The notes under the pieces are model-generated. The model was given only the letters and a program-made list of their open reading frames with translations, was not told the origin of the DNA and did no database searches. Of a DNA stretch of 64,000 nucleotides, positions 1 through 8,242 are shown in pieces. The translations under genes were made by a program, and so were the position numbers. Positions within the stretch are counted from its first letter, which is position 1. Each line of letters begins with the position of its first letter. Source of the stretch: JBBQZO01 sp038207625 (GTDB taxonomy: Bacteria > Pseudomonadota > Gammaproteobacteria > Burkholderiales > Burkholderiaceae_D); contig JBBQZO010000017.1 of assembly GCA_038207625.1 (NCBI GenBank), positions 50,138 to 114,137 on the forward strand, in the 5' to 3' direction.

Positions 1-253
1 GCTTGATCAGGCCGCACAATCCCAGCGGCAGCCGGTCGGCGGCGCGCTCGACCAGGTACAGCGAAAAGCCCAGCTTTGCGTACATCGCGACGGGGCCGTC
101 GGCGATCGCCTTGCGCGCCTGCTCGAGCGTGTGCACACCCCGGTCGCCGATGTTGCGTATCCACGCCGGATCGTTTAGCAGCGCCAAATAAAACGGCGCG
201 TCGCCCGGATCGACGCAGCGCAGGCGCAGGCGTTCGCTGTGCAGGATCGTCAT
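1..253 (-). CDS. GNAT N-acetyltransferase (RimJ/RimL-like), N-terminal part
   Basis: The first 84 residues of a protein read in from the window edge; the C-terminus lies beyond position 1. It opens with the SERLxLR...GDAPFYLALLNDP pattern that begins RimJ/RimL-type acetyltransferases, which transfer an acetyl group from acetyl-CoA to N-terminal amines or small molecules. The acetyl-CoA loop is not in the window, so the substrate cannot be judged. The ATG at 251-253 lies 10 bases after the stop of the other GNAT gene on the same strand, so the two are probably one transcript. Confidence 0.8.
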   Translation of the reverse strand, partial: MTILHSERLRLRCVDPGDAPFYLALLNDPAWIRNIGDRGVHTLEQARKAIADGPVAMYAKLGFSLYLVERAADRLPLGLCGLIK

Positions 254-262
254 CGCGCCGGC

Positions 263-790
263 TCAGTCGGTCACGACCGGCCAGTTGGCGGCGTCGCTGA
301 GCAATTGGTACATCACGTACACATCGACATAGCCGAGGCGGTGGTGGCGATACGCCTTGGGCAACGTGCCGACGATGGCGAAGCCGAGCTTTTTCCACAG
401 CACGACGGCGGCCACGTTGGTGCTGACGACAAAGTTGAACTGCATCGCCAGGAAGCCGTCGGCGCGCGCCTGCGCCAGGCAGTGCTGACCGAGCATCTGG
501 CCGATGCCGATTCCCTGCGCGTGCGGACTGACCATGAACGAGGCATTGGCCACATGGTTGCCCAGGTCGGCCTGATTGGCGCTGAGCTTGTACATGCCCA
601 GCAGGCGCTCATTGGCGTGCACCGCCACGTAACAGGCGATGCCATCGCCGAACCAGTAGCGGTGACAGCTGGCCTTGTCGGTGTCGGGCGCAAAATTGTA
701 AGTTTCACCATCGGCCACGAGGGTGTGGAAAATGTCCCACATGGCGTCGAAGTCGGCCTCGTTGGCTGGGCGGATCAGGATGTCTTTCAC
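263..790 (-). CDS. GNAT family N-acetyltransferase
   Basis: A complete GNAT-fold acetyltransferase of 175 residues if read from the GTG at 788-790, where homology-like sequence (IRPANEADFDAMW) begins. An ATG at 868 would add 26 residues that do not look conserved. The acetyl-CoA pyrophosphate loop QGIGIG is at about residues 92-97, and the usual C-terminal NVAAVVLWKKLGF segment, where GNAT enzymes end motif B, is present. Family members acetylate amines on small molecules or proteins; the substrate here is unknown. The gene sits 10 bases upstream of a second GNAT gene and is probably co-transcribed with it. Confidence 0.82.
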   Translation of the reverse strand: MKDILIRPANEADFDAMWDIFHTLVADGETYNFAPDTDKASCHRYWFGDGIACYVAVHANERLLGMYKLSANQADLGNHVANASFMVSPHAQGIGIGQMLGQHCLAQARADGFLAMQFNFVVSTNVAAVVLWKKLGFAIVGTLPKAYRHHRLGYVDVYVMYQLLSDAANWPVVTD

Positions 791-1021
791 GGCGGCCTCG
801 GCGTGCGTGGATGGGGGCGGATACGGCGTAGTACGCGTTAGTCTAGCACCGTAAAATGCGCGCGTCACGACTCATCGTTTGGCATGGCAGTGCGCACATG
901 GCGGGGCGTGCCGGCCGCCCAGGACAGATTTGTAACGTCTGGTTTCGCTGCATATTACCTGCACAATTGAACAAGATACTCGTCTCCATGGCCTCGCTTG
1001 CAGGCCGCCACCAAGCTCTTC

Positions 1022-2014
1022 ATGGACTCAACGATGACAATCTTACCCACGCAGCTTTCCCTCGTTTGTCTGGCCGGCTCGCTGCTCGTCGCGTGCGGCG
1101 GTTCCAGTTCCGGCGCGAGCGCGAACACCCCCGTGACATCGCCGACAACGCCGACAACGACAGCGACAACGACCACGACGCCGACAACGCCGACGCCACC
1201 GGTGGCCGGCACGCTCGCCATCGACCCGACCCATTTGCCGATCGGCGACGGCAAAGTGTCGACCAGCGCGCCGCAGGTCGGTTACGTGTTCGCCTGCACG
1301 CTGCCCAACAGCAGCAACCCGTCAGGCAAGGCGCCGTGGATCAGCGCCGACGGTTTGACCTGGGACGCGACCGTGAAGACGGCCGTGCGCGGATCGGTCA
1401 GCTGGCTGTCGCAGTTCAGCGCCAACCTGAGCAACGGCATCCTCAACCTGAGCGGCAACGGCCTGCCGGCGCATCCGACCGGCACCTTCCCCGTCAGCCC
1501 CGGCGACCCGGCCTACCAGTACGATCGCAATCCGAACACCATCAGCAGCGCGGCGATCGCGTGGGGCTTGCCGGGCGATCCGGTGGTGGCGGCCAGCCCC
1601 AGCTGCACGTCACTGGGCGCGATCGGCGTCATGCTCAGCGGCGCGCGCCTGTACAACGCGCTCGACGCCGATGGGCGCGACGCGGCCGCCCACGAAGTGC
1701 AGGACGTCTGCGGCGGCCACCCGCAAGGCATGGGCACCTATCACTATCACAATCTGTCGAGCTGCCTGGCCCAGTCCGACACCGCGGGCGCGCATTCGCC
1801 CCTGATCGGGTATATCGCCGATGGCTTCGGCATCTACGGCAACCTCGGCGAGCAGGGCAAAGCGCTCACCAATGCCGACCTCGACGAATGCCATGGCCAT
1901 GCCCACCTGCTGACGGTGGGCGGCGTCGCCGCCGTGCGCTACCACTACCACATGAGCAAGGAGTATCCATACACGATCGGTTGCTACAAGGGCAAACCGG
2001 CCAGCATCGACTGA
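1022..2014 (+). CDS. YHYH domain lipoprotein
   Basis: A secreted lipoprotein of about 330 residues. A hydrophobic signal ends in the lipobox LLVAC followed by GG, then a Thr/Pro-rich linker of roughly 40 residues, then a globular domain with histidine clusters typical of the YHYH family: GTYHYHNLSSC, ECHGHAH and VRYHYHMSKEYPYTIGC. The function of YHYH proteins is not established; the paired His motifs suggest a metal site, which is inference. An in-frame ATG at 998 and another at 1034 are alternative starts, and none has a strong ribosome site. The SCO gene begins 14 bases downstream, which suggests a copper-related role. Confidence 0.8.
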   Translation: MDSTMTILPTQLSLVCLAGSLLVACGGSSSGASANTPVTSPTTPTTTATTTTTPTTPTPPVAGTLAIDPTHLPIGDGKVSTSAPQVGYVFACTLPNSSNPSGKAPWISADGLTWDATVKTAVRGSVSWLSQFSANLSNGILNLSGNGLPAHPTGTFPVSPGDPAYQYDRNPNTISSAAIAWGLPGDPVVAASPSCTSLGAIGVMLSGARLYNALDADGRDAAAHEVQDVCGGHPQGMGTYHYHNLSSCLAQSDTAGAHSPLIGYIADGFGIYGNLGEQGKALTNADLDECHGHAHLLTVGGVAAVRYHYHMSKEYPYTIGCYKGKPASID

Positions 2015-2028
2015 CGGGGAGCGACAGC

Positions 2029-2664
2029 ATGCGCGTCATGACCTTGCGTCGCTGCGTCAGCGCTCTGGCCGCGGGTGCCGTGGCCGGCGCGCTGCTGGTC
2101 CTGGCCGAGCACGGCAAATCCGATTCGGTGTTGGCGCACACCGAGTTGCCCTACTATGCCGACGCGACGCTGCGCCCGCACTGGGACTGGCTGTCGCGCC
2201 GCCACACGGTGGGAGAGTTTGCGCTGCGCGACCAGTTTGACCGTCACATCGATGAGCACCTGTTCGATGACGGCCCCACGGTGGTCGGTTTCTTTTTCAC
2301 CGCCTGCGTGTCGGTGTGTCCCGTATCGACCGAGCTGCTGCTGGGCGCGCAACGCAAGACGCGCGCCCGTTTCCTGTCGATCTCGGTGTCCCCGCAGGCC
2401 GACGACGCGCCGGCCTTGCGCGCCTACGCCGCACGGCTGGGTTTGCCGGCGCCATGGCGTCTGGCGACCGGAGCGCCGAAGAACATTGTTCAGCTGGCCC
2501 GCGAGGGCTTCTTCAGCGACCTTGACAGCGCTGCCGGCGACGGCCTGCCGGTGCACCTGAACCGCGCCTTCCTGGTCGATCGCGCACATCATTTGCGTGG
2601 TGTGTACGATGCGTCGTCGGCGTCCGACGTCGTGCGCCTGCAACATGATCTCGGGCGCCTGTGA
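2029..2664 (+). CDS. SCO1/SenC-type copper chaperone
   Basis: A 211-residue thioredoxin-fold protein with an N-terminal signal anchor (ALAAGAVAGALLVLA). The copper-binding motif C-x3-C appears as ACVSVCP after a FFFT strand, and the distal histidine of SCO proteins appears in VHLNRAFLVD. SCO proteins deliver copper to the CuA site of cytochrome oxidase or act as periplasmic thiol-copper proteins. The ATG at 2029 follows a GGGGAGC ribosome site and is 14 bases from the YHYH gene, so the two are likely translated from one message. A long upstream in-frame extension is an artefact of GC-rich sequence. Confidence 0.85.
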   Translation: MRVMTLRRCVSALAAGAVAGALLVLAEHGKSDSVLAHTELPYYADATLRPHWDWLSRRHTVGEFALRDQFDRHIDEHLFDDGPTVVGFFFTACVSVCPVSTELLLGAQRKTRARFLSISVSPQADDAPALRAYAARLGLPAPWRLATGAPKNIVQLAREGFFSDLDSAAGDGLPVHLNRAFLVDRAHHLRGVYDASSASDVVRLQHDLGRL

Positions 2665-2817
2665 CTGCGCCGCGCCAGCACGCAGTGCCGATACTCCCTT
2701 CGTTCATCGGGCGCAGTGCGGCACGCGCTCGCAGCGATCGATCCACGCGTGCTCGGCGACGGCGCGCGGCTGCCCATGTTCGACGAGCCTGATTGAGACT
2801 TGTCGCCGCGTCCTCGC

Positions 2818-4092
2818 CTAGCGGCCCAGCCGGAAACCGGTGCGTTCGGGACGTCCGGGCAGACTGAGCGACGCTTCGGCGCGCGCGCTCTGGCTGATTA
2901 CCTCGCCGCGCCGGATCACCATGCGGCGCGCCGCGCGCAGGCGGATCGCCTCGACCGTGCTGGCGGCGTCGAGCAGCACCAGATCGGCGTAGCAGCCGAC
3001 CGCCAGGCCGTAGCCGTCCAGCCCGAGGATGCGCGCCGGGGTGTCGGTGACGGCCATGAAACAGGCGTGCATCGCAGCCTGGCCCGTCATTTGGGCCACA
3101 TGCAGGCCCATGTGCGCCACTTCGAGCATGTCGGCCGAGCCCAGGCTATACCACGGGTCCATCGCGCAATCGTGGCCGAAGGCGACGTCGATCCCGGCGG
3201 CCATCAGCTCGGGCACGCGCGTCATGCCGCGCCGCTTCGGATAACTGTCGTGGCGCCCCTGCAAAGTAATGTTGATCAGCGGGTTGGCGATCGCCGCCAC
3301 GCCCGCCTCGTGCATCAGCGGCAGCAGCTTGCTGACGTAGTAGTTGTCCATCGAATGCATCGACGTCAGGTGCGAGCCGGCCACCCTGCCCTGCAGGCCA
3401 AGCCGGTGCGTCTCGCTGGCCAGCGTTTCGATGTGGCGCGACAGCGGGTCGTCCGTCTCGTCGCAATGCATGTCCACCCGCAGGCCCTTGCCGGCGGCGA
3501 ACTCGCACAGCAGGCGCACCGATTGCGCGCCGTCGGCCATGGTGCGCTCGAAATGGGGAATCCCGCCCACCACGTCGACCCCCATGCCGATGGCGCGTTT
3601 CAAATTGTCGAACGCGCCCTGGCTGCGCAGCAGGCCGTCCTGCGGAAACGCGACCAGTTGCAGGTCCAGATACGGCGCGACCCGGCGGCGCACTTCCAGC
3701 AGCGCCTCGACCGCCAGCAGGCGCTCGTCGCAGATGTCGACGTGCGAGCGCACCGCCAGCAGACCGCGCGCGACGGCCCAGTCGCAATACTGCATGGCCC
3801 GTTCGATCAGCGCATCCTGGGTCAGCTGCGGCTTCAGTTCGCCCCACAGCGCGATCCCTTCGAGCAGCGTGCCGGACTGGTTCACGCGCGGCAGACCGAC
3901 GCTGAGCGTGGCGTCCATGTGGAAGTGCGCATCGACAAACGGCGGCGTGACCAGATCGCCTTCGGCGTCGATTTCGCGTGCGCCCGTCAGCGCCAAGGCC
4001 GGGCCGAGCGCTTTGATGCGTCCGCCCTCGATGGCGATGTCGATGTGCCGGCGGCCATCGGGCAGCGTGGCGTTGCGTATGACCAGATCCAT
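2818..4092 (-). CDS. codA: cytosine deaminase-type amidohydrolase
   Basis: A 424-residue metal-dependent amidohydrolase closely matching E. coli CodA along its length. CodA deaminates cytosine to uracil in pyrimidine salvage in the cytoplasm. Metal ligands are visible: H56 and H58 in AHFHMD, H209 in DMHCDE, H241 in GSHLTSMHS and D308 in FGHDC. NPLINITLQGR and DSYPKRRGMTRV are CodA hallmarks. The residue after D308 is Cys309 where E. coli has Asp314, a pocket residue known to affect substrate choice, so the true substrate may be another cytosine-like ring. The start at 4092 is fixed by a GGAGT ribosome site. No codB permease lies beside it. Confidence 0.88.
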   Translation of the reverse strand: MDLVIRNATLPDGRRHIDIAIEGGRIKALGPALALTGAREIDAEGDLVTPPFVDAHFHMDATLSVGLPRVNQSGTLLEGIALWGELKPQLTQDALIERAMQYCDWAVARGLLAVRSHVDICDERLLAVEALLEVRRRVAPYLDLQLVAFPQDGLLRSQGAFDNLKRAIGMGVDVVGGIPHFERTMADGAQSVRLLCEFAAGKGLRVDMHCDETDDPLSRHIETLASETHRLGLQGRVAGSHLTSMHSMDNYYVSKLLPLMHEAGVAAIANPLINITLQGRHDSYPKRRGMTRVPELMAAGIDVAFGHDCAMDPWYSLGSADMLEVAHMGLHVAQMTGQAAMHACFMAVTDTPARILGLDGYGLAVGCYADLVLLDAASTVEAIRLRAARRMVIRRGEVISQSARAEASLSLPGRPERTGFRLGR

Positions 4093-4438
4093 GTTGCACT
4101 CCTGTAAACACTGGGACAGGGCGATTGTAGGCAGATGGGGCCGATTCGCGCAATGGAAAAGCGTCGCCGGGATGCGCCTTCCGGAGCCGACAACTTTCCG
4201 ACGACCCATCGACAATGCTGCACCGCAAGATTTTTCGCGCATTGCGGCGCCGCTGCGGGCGCGCGCACACGATGCCATCCGGCGCCGCGTCATCCTGTGA
4301 ACACTGCAAGAAATCGCTTTCCAACCCTTGATTTCAAGGCTAAACTAGTCATATTGCATTGCATCATATATTGAGCAATTAAACTGCATTTGCTCTCAAT
4401 CGCCATACCGATACGACGTCGGACCACCAGGAGAGGCC
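4093..4438. other. intergenic region between codA and phasin gene
   Basis: This divergent gap of about 346 bases holds no credible gene. The half next to codA is GC-rich. The last 120 bases before the phasin gene are clearly richer in A+T and contain a possible promoter for it: TTGATT at 4328-4333 and CATATT at 4350-4355, spaced by 16 bases. That match is weak, so the promoter is only a suggestion. Confidence 0.4.
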
Positions 4439-5539
4439 ATGCCTACGATACCCGAACAGATTTCCGCAGCGACCAAGTCCCAGGTTGAAGTACACATCAA
4501 CTTCTTCAGCAGTTTTGCCAGCAAGGCCGTTGAAAGCGCAGAAAAAATCATCGCCCTCAATCTGAGCGCGACCAAAGCGTCGGTGGAGAAATCGTCGTCC
4601 GCCGTGCACCAGTTGTTGACGCTGACCAGCCCGAGCGAGTTATTCGCGCTGGGCAGCCGCGTGCAACCGAACTTCGACCAGCTGTTGTCATACGGTCGCC
4701 AGTTGTTTGGCATCGCCTCGGGCGCGCAGGCCGAACTGATCAGCACGGCGGCAGCGACGCCGCACGTGCTCACGCCGACCAAAGCGGCCAGCCATGCGGC
4801 GCCGCCCGTCGCCGCGCGACAGGCCAGCAAGCCCGTTGCCGCACAGCCGGCCAAGCCGGTCGCCAAGGTAAGCGCTCCAGCGCCGAAGCCCCAGGTGAAG
4901 GCGACTGCACCAGCAGCGAAAGCAGGCGCGGCTGCGCCTGTTGCGCCATCCAAGCCAGCGTTAAAAGCGGCAGCACCAGTGGCGTCGACGCCAGCGGCGA
5001 AAGCGCCTGTCCCAGTGCCTCGGCCAGCGGTGAAGCCCGCCGCACCAGCCGCAGCGTCGAAGTCGGCTGCAAAGACGGCAGCGATGCCGGCCGTCAAGGC
5101 CGTCAAGGCTGGCGTGCCGGCCTCGCCAGCGCCTGCCGCAAAATCAGCAGTCAAGTCGACACCGGTTAGCGCGCTCAAAACCGTCGCAACGACCGCATTG
5201 GCGCCCACGGTAAAAGCGGCGTTGGTCAAGCCAGCGCTGGCGGTCAAGGCCGTCGTCAGCGAGACGACAAACCCTGCCACATCCAAGGCGAGCGCCACAA
5301 AACCAGCCAGCTTGCCCGCGGCGGCGCCGCCACCGGTCGTCGCAGTGAACAAACCAGCGCCTTTCCCGACGCCGTCAACGCGCGCCGAAACGGCGCCCCT
5401 CAAGGCCAGTGTCGCCGCCCCTGTCAAGCCGGCTGTGAGCGCGCCCCCATCAGCAGTCAAGGCCGCCAGTGCGCCGGTCGCGGCCCCAGTGCCGACGCAA
5501 CTCGACATGCTGAGCGCGAAACCAGAACCGCGCAAATAA
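4439..5539 (+). CDS. phasin family protein with Lys/Ala/Pro tail
   Basis: A 366-residue protein in two parts. Residues 1 to about 105 match the phasin_2 pattern (PEQISAATKSQVE..., then helices around AVESAEKIIALNLSATKASVE and the GSRVQPNFDQLLSYGRQLFGIAS segment). Phasins coat polyhydroxyalkanoate granules and control their size. The remaining 260 residues are almost only Ala, Pro, Lys, Val and Ser in AKPA/APKP-like runs, resembling the histone H1-like tail of Pseudomonas PhaF, which binds DNA nonspecifically. Most Oxalobacteraceae phasins are under 200 residues, so the tail is long. The start follows an AGGAGAG ribosome site at about 4428. The PHB-depolymerase-type esterase near 21220 fits the same pathway. 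Confidence 0.82.
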   Translation: MPTIPEQISAATKSQVEVHINFFSSFASKAVESAEKIIALNLSATKASVEKSSSAVHQLLTLTSPSELFALGSRVQPNFDQLLSYGRQLFGIASGAQAELISTAAATPHVLTPTKAASHAAPPVAARQASKPVAAQPAKPVAKVSAPAPKPQVKATAPAAKAGAAAPVAPSKPALKAAAPVASTPAAKAPVPVPRPAVKPAAPAAASKSAAKTAAMPAVKAVKAGVPASPAPAAKSAVKSTPVSALKTVATTALAPTVKAALVKPALAVKAVVSETTNPATSKASATKPASLPAAAPPPVVAVNKPAPFPTPSTRAETAPLKASVAAPVKPAVSAPPSAVKAASAPVAAPVPTQLDMLSAKPEPRK

Positions 5540-5939
5540 GGGCTGCTGCGCCGTCCGTCGGCGCACAGTCCGATGTCGCCGGGTTCGGGTTTGCCTGTTC
5601 GATACCCGGCGCGGCCAGCATGAAGCACGGCGCGCCGCTACGCCGTGTTCACCATGCGGCTCGGCTGTGTCGCTTGACTTCAGATCGCTCGTCCCACAGC
5701 GCATTTCCATGCACGTGCCGAAGTTGACCGACACTCCCACGCGCAACAATACCGCTTGCGGGACAGATCCTACATTTACACAGGAACATGACCACTTCCG
5801 CCGCCTGCTGTCGCGTACTACGATGGGACAGCCGGTAAGCCAAATGCCGGCTGAGCGCCGCGACCAGCACGCTCTAAGCGGGTTGGCACCACCTTGTGCG
5901 CGGCATGTCTTTTGCAGTGATGACATCAGGAGGTCGATC
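5540..5939. other. intergenic region with weak hairpin
   Basis: A 400-base gap with no convincing gene. Just after the phasin stop, TGCGCCG (5547-5553) and CGGCGCA (5559-5565) form a 7-bp stem with a 5-base loop, a possible transcription end, although no T run follows. The rest shows no recognisable promoter or RNA gene. The last bases supply the CAGGAGG ribosome site of the next small gene. Confidence 0.35.
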
Positions 5940-6284
5940 ATGACTACCCCCAATCCGAACGACAAATACACCACCCAACAGGGCGCCAGCCAGCAAAGCG
6001 ACAGCACCAAGCGCCCGGCCAGCGCCGGCCAGACCGAGCAGCAGCGCGAAGGCAAACCTGGTGAAAGGATGAAACCACCTCAAACCGGCGCACAGGACCC
6101 GGGCCAGACCGGCAACTTCACCCAGAAGGCCCCCCCAGGCAGCAGCCAGAGCGGCAGTGCAGGCTCGGGCAGCGGTGGCCAAACGGGCGGCCAGAGCCAG
6201 CCGCGCGATCCGATGCGCCAGCCATCCGGCAGCACGGGATCGCAACAAGCGAGCAGCACGCGCAAGCCCGGCTCGGGTAGCTGA
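5940..6284 (+). CDS. small Gln/Gly/Ser-rich hydrophilic protein
   Basis: A 114-residue protein of unknown function with no signal peptide, membrane segment or Cys. It starts MTTPNPNDKY and consists largely of Gln, Ser, Gly, Thr and Pro with alternating charged residues, so it is probably disordered. The near-perfect ribosome site CAGGAGG at 5927-5933 and a hairpin terminator at 6403-6420 argue that it is a real, well-expressed gene despite its low complexity. Similar small hydrophilic proteins are often stress-induced; that role is only an analogy here. Confidence 0.65.
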   Translation: MTTPNPNDKYTTQQGASQQSDSTKRPASAGQTEQQREGKPGERMKPPQTGAQDPGQTGNFTQKAPPGSSQSGSAGSGSGGQTGGQSQPRDPMRQPSGSTGSQQASSTRKPGSGS

Positions 6285-6402
6285 ACGGCCACAGCGCGGC
6301 CGTGTCCGGCCAGAAGGCACGGGCGCGGCCATTTGCACGGCAAGCAGCGACAGCACGCCGTGCGGCCGCTCCCCAGCACAAGCGCGACAATCGGTGTAAA
6401 TT

Positions 6403-6430
6403 AGCGGGCTTCGGCCCGCTTGTCGTTTGT
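6403..6430 (+). terminator. hairpin terminator with UUCG loop
   Basis: AGCGGGC (6403-6409) and GCCCGCT (6414-6420) pair perfectly around a TTCG tetraloop, followed by TGTCGTTTGT. The stable tetraloop and T-rich tail are typical of intrinsic termination. It would end the transcript of the small gene at 5940-6284 and separate it from the ABC exporter. Confidence 0.65.
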
Positions 6431-6490
6431 CAGCATCGCGGGAGCATCAATTGCGGCGCGCCCAGGCGCGCCGTCCACGCAAGGATCGCA

Positions 6491-8242
6491 ATGAGTTTAT
6501 CGCGCCTGATCGGCCACTTCGTGCGCCGGCATTGGCCCGCCTATGTGGCTTCGGCCATGATGTTGTTCGCCATCGCGGCACTGACGGTATGGATACCGCG
6601 CAAGGTCGGCGCACTGATCGACGGCCTGGCCACGCACAGCCTGGGCCAGCACGCGCTGCTGCTCGAACTGGCCCAGTTGGGCGCGATCGGGCTGGCCATC
6701 TATCTGTTGCGGGTGGGCTGGCGTTTGCGCCTGTTCGCCGCCGCGTTCCGGCTCGGGGTCGAACTGCGCACGCGCTTTTATGCGCGGCTGGCCCTGCAAG
6801 GCCCCGCCTTCTACCAACAACAGCGCACCGGCGACCTGATGGCGCTGGCCACCAACGACATCGACGCGATCGAGATGGCGGCCGGCGAGGCGATGCTGGC
6901 CGGCTTCGACGGCACGCTGACGCTGCTGATGGTGCTGGCGATGATGCTGCTGGGCGTGGACTGGCGCCTGGCCTTGGTGGCGCTGCTGCCGTTTCCGCTG
7001 ATGGCACTGGCGTTCTGGCGCATCTCCAGCCATGTGCACAGCGCTTCGACCGACTCGCTGACCCGTTTCGCCGCGCTCAACGACCATGTGCAGGAATCAC
7101 TGTCGGGCGTGCGCACGCTGCGCGCGCTGGGACTCGAGCAGCGCAACGCGACGCGCTTTGGCGAACTGGCCGGCCAGGCCGCCCAGGCCAGCCTGACGGC
7201 CCAGCGCTGGGAGGCGGCCTACGAACCGGCGGTCGGCCTGACGCTGTCGGCGGCCAGCGCGCTGACGCTAGGCGTGGGCGGTTACCTGGTGTGGCAGGGC
7301 CAGCTGACAATCGGCGCCCTGACCAGTTTTTCGATGTATCTGGGCCAGCTGATCTGGCCGATGTTTGCCGCCGGCTGGGTACTGTCGCTAATCGAGCGGG
7401 GGCGCGCCGCGCTGGCACGTCTGCAGCCGATACTGGAGGCGCCCCTGACGGTCGAGGACGACGGCACGCTGGCGCAGATTGCGCCCGGCGCCTTGACGCT
7501 CGAGCGCGTTGGCTACACCTACCCGGGCGCCCAGCGCGCCGCGCTGGCCGACGTGTCGCTGTCGCTGCAGCCGGGCCAGACGCTGGGTCTGGTTGGCCCC
7601 ACCGGCGCCGGCAAATCGACGCTGCTGCGCCTGTTGCTGCGCCAGATCGGTGCACAAACGGGCAGCGTGCGCTGGGGCGGACAGGCGCTGACGGCCTACC
7701 GGCTCGAGACGCTGCGCGCGGCCATCAGCTGGGTGCCGCAGGAGTCGTTCCTGTTCTCGGCCAGCATCGCCGACAACATCGCGTTGGCGCGCCCGCAGGC
7801 CAGCCGCGCGCAGATCGAGCACGCGGCCGAGATGGCGGCGATCGGCGCCGACATCCTGCGCTTCCCGCTCGGTTATGAAACCCAGGTGGGCGAGCGTGGC
7901 GTGACGTTGTCGGGCGGTCAGCGCCAGCGCGTGGCGATCGCGCGCGCGCTGCTGGCCGACAGCGCCCTGCTGCTGCTCGACGACGCGCTGTCGGCGGTCG
8001 ACACCGGCACCGAAACGCGCATCCTCGAGCACCTCGAACAGCTGCGCCGCGCGCAACCCGGACGCAGCGTGGTGATCGCCAGCCACCGCCTCAGCGCGGT
8101 CGTCAACGCCGACCTGATCGTGGTGCTGCGCGAGGGCGCCATCAGCGAATCGGGCAGCCACGCCAGCCTGCTCGAACAGGACGGCTGGTACGCCAGCCAG
8201 TGGCGCTATCAACAATTGGAAGCGAGCCTCGATGCACTCTGA
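6491..8242 (+). CDS. mdlA: MdlA-like ABC exporter half-transporter
   Basis: A 583-residue inner-membrane half-transporter: six membrane helices in residues 1-320, then an ATPase domain. Walker A is GPTGAGKST (369-377), the signature is LSGGQRQR and Walker B is LLLLDDALSAVD. The residue after the Walker B Asp is Asp instead of Glu, the usual state of the degenerate site in heterodimeric exporters of the MdlA/MdlB type. Such pairs are linked to drug or lipid export; the cargo is unknown. The ATG at 6491 has an AAGGA ribosome site. The partner gene overlaps its end by 11 bases, indicating translational coupling. Confidence 0.88.
   Translation: MSLSRLIGHFVRRHWPAYVASAMMLFAIAALTVWIPRKVGALIDGLATHSLGQHALLLELAQLGAIGLAIYLLRVGWRLRLFAAAFRLGVELRTRFYARLALQGPAFYQQQRTGDLMALATNDIDAIEMAAGEAMLAGFDGTLTLLMVLAMMLLGVDWRLALVALLPFPLMALAFWRISSHVHSASTDSLTRFAALNDHVQESLSGVRTLRALGLEQRNATRFGELAGQAAQASLTAQRWEAAYEPAVGLTLSAASALTLGVGGYLVWQGQLTIGALTSFSMYLGQLIWPMFAAGWVLSLIERGRAALARLQPILEAPLTVEDDGTLAQIAPGALTLERVGYTYPGAQRAALADVSLSLQPGQTLGLVGPTGAGKSTLLRLLLRQIGAQTGSVRWGGQALTAYRLETLRAAISWVPQESFLFSASIADNIALARPQASRAQIEHAAEMAAIGADILRFPLGYETQVGERGVTLSGGQRQRVAIARALLADSALLLLDDALSAVDTGTETRILEHLEQLRRAQPGRSVVIASHRLSAVVNADLIVVLREGAISESGSHASLLEQDGWYASQWRYQQLEASLDAL

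Noticed and set aside
263..868. Start of the GNAT gene at the ATG at 868
   Set aside because: The 26 extra residues (Thr/Pro/Arg-rich) precede the normal start of the GNAT fold; the GTG at 790 fits better, although it lacks a strong ribosome site.
4328..4355. A firm promoter call for the phasin gene
   Set aside because: TTGATT/CATATT with 16-base spacing is too weak to list as a promoter; it is mentioned only in the intergenic entry.
5580..5610. A tRNA-like GTTCGATACCC stretch
   Set aside because: It resembles a T-loop, but no acceptor stem, D-arm or anticodon arm can be folded around it.
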